A stretch of 64,000 nt of DNA from Hormiphora californensis (taxonomy: Eukaryota; Ctenophora; Tentaculata; Cydippida; Pleurobrachiidae). Shown here piece after piece: positions 13,901-25,900 of this stretch. The notes under the pieces are model-generated. The model was not told the origin of the DNA and ran no database searches. It was given only the letters and a program-made list of their open reading frames with translations. The stretch spans positions 4,038,418 to 4,102,417 of the forward strand of contig CM035350.1 of NCBI GenBank assembly GCA_020137815.1, read 5' to 3'. Every line of letters starts with the position of its first letter. The stretch's first letter is position 1. The position numbers and the translations under genes are program-made.

Positions 13901-16900
13901 TGATGGAGGGTAATGTTTTTTAGATGTCAACACAATTCAATACTTGGCTACCATACGAATACGATTCTTCTTTATCAAACTAAATCTCACCTTGGAGGTC
14001 AACCTGCCACCAACTGTTCTTCTTCTTCTTAGGTATGCATGGACGTCTTATGGCCGTAATGACCGTGGAAGTTTCCATCAACAGCTCGGGATGATTTCCC
14101 ACCCCATCCAGTACTCGATTGTTTAGTGGGTTTTCGATGGGATAGAATTCCCAGACCCTTGATTGCCTTGGAACCACCTGGAGAGTTGTGTAATGTTAGT
14201 CATGGTGGAAGTGCTCCTTCATAAAACAAGCAAACGTATCGTTCAAACTTACCAAAGACCTGAACTTCAGCGAGCTGTAGGTAATTTCCCTTCAGAGTAA
14301 TTTTCACGTTGTCAGCCTTCACCCCATTACACGGTATAAAGTAGGCGTGTTGCCGGTGGATATATTTGATGGTTCCACATTTGTGAGAACCTGCATACAC
14401 CACCGCCCCATTGATCCTATTATGGCAGCAATCCACTCGGTTATAGACCACAACCAAATTGATGTTATATTTCTTGCCCAATTCCACCTGCCACCACTGG
14501 ACTTTACCCCTCTGTTGGGCAGGTCCCAGGGTATGGGATACAGATCTACCGTTGTAGTGACCATTCAGGTTGCCATCAACTGCACGTGCAGCAGCTCCAC
14601 CCCAACCGGTTGATGATTGCCGGGTCTTGGCTTTCTGAGAGAGCAGTTTCACATTCCCAGTTCCGATAGATCGATCAACTTCACCTGTTAAAATGGATAT
14701 AAAGGTGAGAGAATGGTTTTGAGTTCTCCCCATCTAGACCCGGCAAAGGGTGACTTAAGGGTAACCAAGGGTAACCCAGAACTCTGTATACCTGTGTAAC
14801 AGCTCTTTCTAGCGGATATACACCTCCCGTTGTTGGAAAGAGCCCTGTGGCCGCTGTGTTTGATATAACACCTTCCATCCTTCTTAATGTAGGTGAATGC
14901 AACACATGCCTTCTCTGCCAGACATGCTGCCTTACACTTTTTGATATTCTTTCCTGTCATGAAATTCTTGATGTCTCCACCCCAGAAGTCCTTGTCCATC
15001 AACAGACAACCTGGATATAGTTTTGGGATTGTTATGGAGAGCTAATAAGTAGAGTTCGTTGTCGTGGTAATATGTGGCTGTCAGAATCAGTTGCTACTGG
15101 TTACCCTTGTCATACTTACTTCTGTACATGTCAGTGACAACGCCTTTTTGGCCGCCGAAAGTAAACGAGTTAATGAGACCGAATCTGACACGGTGAGGGA
15201 ATCTCTTCTTGTATATTCTCTCATTTAGCTGTCAGGTGCATGGAGTCAGTCAGAAATTGTCATTAAAGCTGTACTTCATTTAATATAGTGTCTGTTAATG
15301 TGAGAGCTACGGGATAGTACCCACGCCACATTATACCTGTAGTTCGTTCGAAATTTACCTGGATAATGAAGAACTTCTTCTCGATTCGAATGATGGCACT
15401 AAAACGATCACCAGGGAACAGGGAGATGAGCCACTGGAGTCGAACCTCCCGCTGCCATTTCCATCTTTTCCCAGCCTTCTTGGCGGAATTCAGAACAATC
15501 ATCTTGTCCGCCGGACGGGGGTTGAAATGTAGAGCAATCTGAAGTAGGGGTTTGATACATTTAGATCTTTGGATAATATGATGTTCATGGGCCAACTGCT
15601 GTAGGCACTGCCAGGGCCAACTTAAACCGTTCTAATCTCTCTACTGACCTTTTTGTTGCCTACAGTAAGGAAGTTGATGGCCCATCTCTTTTTGAGGTCC
15701 TTGAGAGTTCCCTGGAAGACAATGACTGTTCCCGGTTCCAGCTCTCCCCCGGGAATGGTGTAGCTGGTACCCGGTTTGATACTTCCAATATGCAGACTCT
15801 CTGAGAGGGAGTATTGGTTAATTAGGAGCTTCATATTGTGATCAAAGGTTGGAGCTACGATCAATAAATTAAGTTACTCACTGCCAACATGAGAGGTGTA
15901 GAAGGCACCAAAATCAGGGGCTTTAGGTGGAGAGCCACCGGTTCCGAAGACCTGCACCTCTGCCAGAGTTAGGTAGTTGTACTTTTGTTCGATTCTAACC
16001 ACGCTCCCCTTCTTGCCACCACAGTTGATAGGGTAAACGTGAACTGACGGCCTCCAACTGACCCTGCCACACAGTTTCTTGCTCGTACCCTCTACCACGT
16101 ACACCTAGTAAGACGGGGGTATAGAAAGGCTGTTACCATAGCAACTAGGCTATATTTTGGGTAAGTACTGAGTAGCCATAGTAACCGCTCATACTGACCT
16201 TGGCTCCATCAATTCGGTTGTGACAGCAGTCTACCCGGTTATGGACTAGCACCAGATAGATGGGATGGGACTTTTGAAGGTTGACCTGCCACCAACTGTT
16301 CCTGTTCTTTCTCGTGTGGGTTGATGTTCTCCGTCCATAATGTCCATTGGGGTTTCCATCAACCGCCCGGGATGACTTACCTCCCCAGCCCGTATTGGAC
16401 TGAGAAGTGGGCTTGTTAAGGGACAACAAGCCGAGTCCCTTGACGGCGGTAGGACCTCCAAACACCTGCACCTCAGCCAGCTGTAGGTATTCCTTGTCCA
16501 GAGTCACCTTGACATACCGAGCCTTGGCACCGTTACAGCTTACAAAGTATACATGCTGGTTCTTCCTCCATCGCACTGTTCCGCATTTCTCCTTTCCAGC
16601 GTACACTTTTGCACCGTTTAACCGCTGGACACAGCAATCTTGTCGGTTATAAATGACAACTAGGTTGACTCTCTGCTTTGACCCGAGATCCACTTTCCAC
16701 CACTGGGTTTTGCGTTTCTTTTGCTGTCTCTGGCTGAGCGTGTGTGATACTGACCTGAAGAAATTTATGTCCGTAATAAGAAATGAAGTTATTAGGGAGT
16801 TATTACAAAATGTGTTTATCACTGGTTCATTACTCATTATATAACCATAATATAATACTTACCTTCCGTTGTAGTATCCATTCAGATTTCCATCATTAGC

Positions 16901-19900
16901 CCGAGAGGGAACTCCGCCCCACCCGGTACTGGACTGAGTAGCAGAGTAGTGGTGCGACAACAGCTTCACATTCCCTCCTCCGTAGATCAGACCACCTAAA
17001 AAGTTTGAGGGTCGTCAGTTGCAGTTTTTATTAAGGAGTAAAAACCCCCCTGGTAAAGGAGCAAAGTTACAAACTTACCATTATAGCAAGATTTGAATCC
17101 AGAAATAAGGTTCTTATCGTATTGAGTGTGTCTATGTCCTGGCCTCTTCAACCAGCAACGACCAGATGGCTTGTGGTAGGTGTATGCAGTACATTCAGCG
17201 TGCTTCAGACACTTGTTTTTGCACTCGATAACAGAGTGGCCATTAGTGATGAAGGTCTTGATGTCACTACCCCAGAGATTTTGTTCTATAAGCATACAAC
17301 CTGGAAGGGGTGTGGGATTAAGATTTTAAAGCATTATTAACTCCCAGTTCAATTTTATTGACTTGTTCAGGCTGCCTATTATAGCGTGTCCCGATTAGCA
17401 ACACCCTGTTCAGTTTCACTTACTTCTGGAGACGCTTGTGAAGGCTCCCTTCCGTCCATATACACTGATCGTCCTGACATCTCCAAACTTCAGTCGGTGT
17501 GGGAACTTGACCTGTTGCTCTTGACCATTGATCTGCAGTTGGAGAGAGATGGAGTTATGTCGAAAAGTGTTACTTGTCACCTCATCCTCATTTCTGCAAT
17601 GTTATGTGTGTGACCTGGGATCAGAGTCGTGGTTTGTAGCAACTTACAATGAATCTGTAGTGTTTCTGGTGAACAATGACAACCACGGACCATTTCTGAC
17701 CCTTAGTGAAGGAACTAGGCCATGGAATGTAGAGCTCCTTTGCCCACCCTTTCCGCTTTCCCTTCCGGATGGACGAATTGAGGACAATCCTTTTTTGCTT
17801 TGGTCTTGGGTTAAAGTGCAACGCAGTCTGAAAAGAAACAATTTTAAAAATAGTTATGTTAAAATCTGAAATGGCACTATTCATAAATTGGTCATTTAAT
17901 CACTTACATTCAGTTTATCGTTGTGGTTTAAATTGAAAGCCCACCGACTTTTGTTATCCATGATCTTCCCCTTAAAGACGAAAACACTTCCAGGGATAAT
18001 AGGCCCTCCCGGAAGGGGAATACTCTTGTACTTCTGTGGTATTGAAGCTAGTGGGATTGTTAGACTCTTAGGAACGTGCTTGGTGTAGAACGCTGCCAGG
18101 TCTCCAGTTGCTCCAGCCGTGGATGCAAAGACCTGTACTTCAGGGATTGTGAGATGGTTCTTGGGCTGTTCAATCCTCACATAGCTGCCCTTCTTTCCTC
18201 CGCAGTTGATGGGGTAAACATGGATTGACTTGTTGTATTTGATAGTCCCGCACTTGTGTGCTCCTACAAATACCTTAGCACCATGCAGCTTCTCACCACA
18301 GCAATCCCATCGGTTGTGTACAAGGACCAGGTAGACAGGGTACTCGCCTGGGAGGAGTTGTCATGGTGATATGCGACTCTGGAATACACCCTTATAGCTT
18401 AGATCTTGGTATTCACAATTCACAGCATGGTCCCATGGTCGACTTTCTATATTTTTGGACCATCCGTGTGATCCTTACTTCCTTACTTAAAAATACGATT
18501 CAATACTGTGAACTGAGTTTTACCTTGAAGGTCCACCTGCCACCAGTTGTTCTTGGCAGATTTAGACTTGGTGGGAATCGTCCGGATGCAGTTTCCATCA
18601 ACGTTACCGTCTACAGCTCTAGAGGATGTTCCTCCGTAGCCAGACTTGGACGCTTTAGTAGGCTTCTTCTCAGAGATCAGATCCAGCGATTTGATTGGCT
18701 TAGCACCACCTGGTTTGAAATGAGAAGGGTGTTAGTAACCACAGTTACTAAAATAGAAAGGAAGCTGCGTTAGTAAATGGGGTTCTTTTAGGAAATAGGA
18801 AAGGCTGACCACTAACAAAAGCACCAACAAAAGCACTAACAACGGTTACTAAAATAGTAACAACATATTTTGTGGCACTTACCAAATACTTGGACCTCAG
18901 CAAGTGAAAGATAGTTTCCAGTTGGCAACTTGATGGTAACAGTCTTGGCCTTGGCACCATTACACGCGATCGTGTAGACGTGTTTCCCCTTAGCCCAATG
19001 GATAGTACCACACTTCTTCTTGCCAGCATACACTGTTGCACCGTGAATACGGTTATGGCAACAGTCCATACGGTTGTAGATCACCACCAAGTTTATGTGG
19101 TACGCCTTGGCGAGAGTAACTCTCCACCAGGGGATCTTGCCACGTTGCTGTTTCTTGTTCTTGGTGTGTGTCACCGATCTGCAGGAGTAGTGTGTCATGA
19201 TATCATGATCAAGTCGAGAGACCGTATTTTGTAAACTGTATAACAGTGATAATGCAATTTAAAGGCAACACTGGGGTTTCACAGACAACTTACTTTCCGT
19301 TGTAGTATCCGTCAGTGCGACCGTCCACTCCCCTGGTAGGAACACCACCCCAGCCGGTACTGGACTGACGGGTGGGCCTTCCTTGGGAGAGCAACTTGAC
19401 ATTTCCACTGCCAAGAACAGCTCCACCTCGTTTAGCCTTGCCCGCTCTGCCGAGTGGACTGGTGTAGATGTGTTGTGCCCTGTTCCTACCGTACACAGCG
19501 GACCCGTGAACGTCAATTTGGGCGAGTCTACCTGGTACCCTGTACCATCTGGTTCCGGTGGGTTTACCCGGGCTCACTCCTCCCCTGTAGTAGATCATGT
19601 CCGCCTTGTTGACACCAACCACTATACCATTACCAGAGGCGATCCACTTGAGCTTACCTGGAACATGTACCCACTAGATAGGGAGAGGGAGAGGGGTTAA
19701 GTTTTTGTTGAGACTTATTTTAGCTAGTGAATGGACCGAAGATGGGCGCTGCTTACCTTTGCACCTCCAGAGTTTTTATCTCCGAAAGTTCCAATTCGAT
19801 GGTAAATATTGTGTGCTCGGTTTACAACCCACACACCAGACATGCCCACTGAGACCTGGATAGCCGCACCCCCGATTCGTTTCCATCCTGCCCCCTTTCT

Positions 19901-22900
19901 CCAGTAAATGTGCTGGGCTCTGTTGATACCCCACACGTGGTTACGCTCACTCACTTCCAGCTGGTATTAGGGGAGGGAGGAGGGTTTAGAGTGAGGGCAA
20001 CTAGAAAAATACTTATTATGACTACAGTACGTCTTGATAATTTAGTTTGGTAAGTGTGTGAAAGACTGGTGCAACTTACATTGGTTAGTTTTCCGCCGAT
20101 GCGTTTCCACTTGTGGCCACCCAGATGCATGTAGATGTTGTGGTGTTTGTTGACACCCCAAACTTGGGTTCCACCGACAGCAATGTGGGTCAGTTTTCCT
20201 CTGATGTGCCGCCAACCCCTGCCCATCCAGCGGTAAATATTGTGGCCCCGGTTAACACCCCACACTCCCGCACCACCGGTAGAACAGACAATCAGGGCAC
20301 CGGGTAACCGCCGCCATTTTGCTAGAATCTTCCAAGTACCCGTGTATCTCAGCTTCTTGACAGCTCCACCTCGTTTAGCCTTGCCCGCTCTGCCGAGTGG
20401 ACTGGTGTAGATATGTTGTGCCCTGTTCCTACCGTACACAGCGGACCCGTGAACGTCAATTTGGGCGAGTCTACCTGGTACCCTGTACCATCTGGTTCCG
20501 GTGGGTTTACCCGGGCTCACTCCTCCCCTGTAGTAGATCATGTCCGCCTTGTTGACACCAACCACTATACCATTACCAGAGGCGATCCACTTGAGCTTAC
20601 CTGGCACATGTACCCACTAGGTAAGGAGAGAGGAAGGAGGTTAGGTATTTGTTGATACCCATTTTAGCGGGTATGGCACTAAAAGGGCCCAAGATGGGCG
20701 CTGCTTACCTTTGCACCCCCAGAGTTTTTATCTCCGAAAGTTCCAATTCGATGGTAAATATTGTGTGCTCGGTTTACAACCCACACACCAGACATGCCCA
20801 CTGAGACCTGGATAGCCGCACCCCCGATTCGTTTCCATCCTGCCCCCTTTCTCCAGTAAATGTGCTGGGCTCTGTTGATACCCCACACGTGGTTACGCTC
20901 ACTCACTTCCAGCTGGTATTAGGGGAGGGAGGAGGGTTTAGAGTGAGAATAACTAGAAAAATACTTATTATGACTACAGTACGTCTTGATAATTTAGTTT
21001 GGTAAGTGTGTGAAAGGCTGGTGCAACTTACATTGGTTAGTTTTCCGCCGATGCGTTTCCACTTGTGGCCACCCAGATGCATGTAGATGTTGTGGTGTTT
21101 GTTGACACCCCAAACTTGGGTTCCACCGACAGCAATGTGGGTCAGTTTTCCTCTGATGTGCCGCCAACCCCTGCCCATCCAGCGGTAAATATTGTGGCCC
21201 CGGTTAACACCCCACACTCCCGCACCACCGGTAGAACAGACAATCAGGGCACCGGGTAACCGCCGCCATTTTGCTAGAATCTTCCAAGTACCCGTGTATC
21301 TCAGCTTCTTGACAGCTCCACCTCGTTTAGCCTTGCCCGCTCTGCCGAGTGGACTGGTGTAGATGTGTTGTGCCCTGTTCCTACCGTACACAGCGGACCC
21401 GTGAACGTCAATTTGGGCGAGTCTACCTGGTACCCTGTACCATCTGGTTCCGGTGGGTTTACCCGGGCTCACTCCTCCCCTGTAGTAGATCATGTCCGCC
21501 TTGTTGACACCAACCACTATACCATTACCAGAGGCGATCCACTTGAGCTTACCTGGCACATGTACCCACTATATAGGGGGAGAGGAAGGGGTTAGGTAAT
21601 ACTTAATAGGTACCTTATTACCGCTATATAACGGAACCTCCTATTAGCGTACCTTTAATTAACGCACCTTTAATTAACGAAAATCGGTTTGGGTTAGCAA
21701 ATTTTGACAAAAAGCACAAATACTGGGTTAAAATGGGGTTAAAATGGTAATTATGTTCCTATTGAGATATCAAGAATAATATTCTTTGCAATTGAGCACG
21801 GTTGTGAATTTGAGGCAATTGTTCAAGACCCTCATGCATTTCAGTCACCATTGGTTCAGGGAGGGTTGGAAATTAAGGTCCTTTTGACTGTAAATGGACA
21901 GAACATGGGCTTGCCTCATTACAAACTATAATTACTGAAAAGTATTGTTTTAAGACCCATATGGTCGACAATTTTGAATCTCTTCTTAGAGAGATTCAAG
22001 ATTCTTTGCCCACGAATGACTCTGATTCAGATAATTAACTGATATCTCAATTTGAAAATGTTGAAGTTATTGATGATGATAAATAGGAAGAGAACTAGAA
22101 GTAGAAATGTTAACATTATATTTGATGACTTGGTTTTGTTTTTTTTGCTACCCTAGAAAACCAATTTTTAATTAAAGGAACATTAATTTAGCGGAACCCT
22201 AAATTAACGATACCTAAAATTAACGAAATTTTGACTGATTTCGTTAATTAAAGGTTCCGTTATATATCGGTAATAAGGTATTTGCTGAGACTTATTTTAG
22301 CTAGTATGGCACTAAAGGACCCAAGATGGGTGCTGCTTACCTTTGCACCTCCAGAGTTTTTATCTCCGAAAGTTCCAATTCGATGGTAAATATTGTGTGC
22401 TCGGTTTACAACCCACACACCAGACATGCCCACTGAGACCTGGATAGCCGCACCCCCGATTCGTTTCCATCCTGCCCCCTTTCTCCAGTAAATGTGCTGG
22501 GCTCTGTTGATACCCCACACGTGGTTACGCTCACTCACTTCCAGCTGGTATTAGGGGAGGGAGAGAGGAGGGTTTAGAGTGAGAATTGCTAGAAAATACG
22601 TAGTGTGACTACTGCAGTACGTCTTGATAATTTGGTTTGGTAAGCGTGTGAAAGACTGGTGCAACTTACATTGGTTAGTTTTCCACCGATGCGTTTCCAC
22701 TTATGGCCACCCAGATGCATATAAATATTGTGGTGTTTGTTGACACCCCAAACTTGGGTTCCACCGACAGCAATGTGGGTCAGTTTTCCTCTGATGTGCC
22801 GCCATCCCCTGCCCATCCAGCGGTAAATATTGTGGCCCCGGTTAACACCCCACACTCCCGCACCACCGGTAGAACAGACAATCAGGGCACCGGGTAACCG

Positions 22901-25900
22901 CCGCCATTTTGCTAGAATCTTCCAAGTACCCGTGTATCTCAGCTTCTTGACAGCTCCACCTCGTTTAGCCTTGCCCGCTCTGCCGAGTGGACTGGTGTAG
23001 ATGTGTTGTGCCCTGTTCCTACCGTACACTGCGGACCCGTGAACGTCAATTTGGGCTAGTCTACCTGGTACCCTGTACCATCTGGTTCCGGTGGGTTTAC
23101 CCGGGCTCACTCCTCCCCTGTAGTAGATCATGTCCGCCTTGTTGACACCAACCACTATACCATTACCAGAGGCGATCCACTTGAGCTTACCTGGCACATG
23201 TACCCACTATATAGGGGGAGAGGAAGGGGTTAGGTAATACTTAATAGGTATTTGCTGAGACTTATTTTAGCTGGTATGGCACTAAAGGACCCAAGATGGG
23301 TGCTGCTTACCTTTGCACCTCCAGAGTTTTTATCTCCGAAAGTTCCAATTCGATGGTAAATATTATGTGCTCGGTTTACAACCCACACACCAGACATGCC
23401 CACTGAGACCTGGATAGCCGCACCCCCGATTCGTTTCCATCCTGCCCCCTTTCTCCAGTAAATGTGCTGGGCTCTGTTGATACCCCACACGTGGTTACGC
23501 TCACTCACTTCCAGCTGGTATTAGGGGAGGGAGAGAGGAGGGTTTAGAGTGAGAATTACTAGAAAATATTTATTGTGACTTCAATACGTCTTGAAAATTC
23601 AGTTTGGTATGTGTGTGAAAGAATGGTGCAACTTACATTGGTTAATTTACCACCGATGCGTTTCCACTTGTGGCCACCCAGATGCATATAAATATTGTGG
23701 TGTTTGTTGACACCCCAAACTTGGGTTCCACCGACAGCAATGTGGGTCAGTTTTCCTCTGATGTGCCGCCATCCCCTGCCCATCCAGCGGTAAATATTGT
23801 GGCCCCGGTTAACACCCCACACTCCCGCACCACCGGTAGAACAGACAATCAGGGCACCGGGTAACCGCCGCCATTTTGCTAGAATCTTCCAAGTACCCGT
23901 GTATCTCAGCTTCTTGACAGCTCCACCTCGTTTAGCCTTGCCCGCTCTGCCGAGTGGACTGGTGTAGATGTGTTGTGCCCTGTTCCTACCGTACACAGCG
24001 GACCCGTGAACGTCAATTTGGGCGAGTCTACCTGGTACCCTGTACCATCTGGTTCCGGTGGGTTTACCCGGGCTCACTCCTCCCCTGTAGTAGATCATGT
24101 CCGCCTTGTTGACACCAACCACTATACCATTACCAGAGGCGATCCACTTGAGCTTACCTGGCACATGTACCCACTAGATAGGGAGAGAGAGGGTTAGGTA
24201 TTTGTTGAGACTTATTTTAGCTAGTGAAAGGCCCCAAGATGGGCGCTGCTTACCTTTGCACCTCCAGAGTTTTTATCTCCGAAAGTTCCAATTCGATGGT
24301 AAATGTTGTGTGCTCGGTTTACAACCCACACACCAGACATGCCCACTGAGACCTGGATAGCCGCACCCCCGATTCGTTTCCATCCTGCCCCCTTTCTCCA
24401 GTAAATGTGCTGGGCTCTGTTGATACCCCACACGTGATTACGCTCACTCACTTCCAGCTGGTATTAAGGGAGGGAGAGAGGGATTAGAGTGAGAATTACT
24501 AGAAAAATGTGACTTGAAAACTTCCTGAAAAGATTCAAAAAGGTCTTAAAAATTCAGTTTGATAAGTGTGTGAAAGACTGGTGCAACTTACATTGGTTAG
24601 TTTTCCGCCGATGCGTTTCCACTTGTGGCCACCCAGATGCATGTAAATATTGTGGTGTTTGTTGACACCCCAAACTTGGGTTCCACCGACAGCAATGTGG
24701 GTCAGTTTTCCTCTGATGTGCCGCCATCCCCTGCCCATCCAGCGGTAAATATTGTGGCCCCGGTTAACACCCCACACTCCCGCACCACCGGTAGAACAGA
24801 CAATCAGGGCACCGGGTAACCGCCGCCATTTTGCTAGAATCTTCCAAGTACCCGTGTATCTCAGCTTCTTGCCTGCTCCACCTCGTTTAGCCTTGCCCGC
24901 TCTGCCGAGTGGACTGGTGTAGATGTGTTGTGCCCTGTTCCTACCGTACACAGCGGATCCGTGAACGTCAATTTGGGCGAGTCTACCTGGTACCCTGTAC
25001 CATCTGGTTCCGGTGGGTTTACCCGGGCTCACTCCTCCCCTGTAGTAGATCATGTCCGCCTTGTTGACACCAACCACTATACCATTACCAGAGGCGATCC
25101 ACTTGAGCTTACCTGGCACATGTACCCACTAGGTAGGGGGAGAGGAAGGGGGTTAGGTATTTGTTTAGACCTATTTTAGCTAGTGAAAGGCCCCAAGATG
25201 GACGTTGCTTACCTTTGCACCCCCAGAGTTTTTATCTCCGAAAGTTCCAATTCGATGGTAAATGTTATGTGCTCGGTTTACAACCCACACACCAGACATG
25301 CCCACTGAGACCTGGATAGCCGCACCCCCGATTCGTTTCCATCCTGCCCCCTTTCTCCAGTATATGTGCTGGGCTCTGTTGATACCCCACACGTGGTTAC
25401 GCTCACTCACTTCCAGCTGGTATTAGGGGAGGGAGAGAGGAGGTTTTAGAGGGCAAATGAAAAATACGAATCGTCACTTCAGTTATTATAGGTCTTGAAA
25501 ATTCAGTTTGGTAAGCGTGTGAAAAGTGGTGCAACTTACATTGGTTAGTTTTCCGCCGATGCGTTTCCACTTGTGGCCACCCAGATGCATATAAATATTG
25601 TGGTGTTTGTTGACACCCCAAACTTGGGTTCCACCGACAGCAATGTGGGTCAGTTTTCCTCTGATGTGCCGCCATCCCCTACCCATCCAGCGGTAAATAT
25701 TGTGGCCCCGGTTAACACCCCACACTCCCGCACCACCGGTAGAACAGACAATCAGGGCACCGGGTAACCGCCGCCATTTTGCTAGAATCTTCCAAGTACC
25801 CGTGTATCTCAGCTTCTTGCCTGCTCTACGGCCTCGTCCTCTTCCTTTTAGCCATGAGATTTCACCACTGGGACTCCTTTTTGGAACCCGACCTTTGCGC

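Noticed and set aside
3217-19673. Coagulation factor F5/8 type C (discoidin) domains
   Set aside because: The fold is related, but the H...R-x-D-CC-x2-R signature and length fit the F-type lectin (fucolectin) family.
20113-25179. Repeated plus-strand frames of 64-90 codons through the propeller array
   Set aside because: They are antisense shadows of the tectonin exons, repeated only because the exons are.
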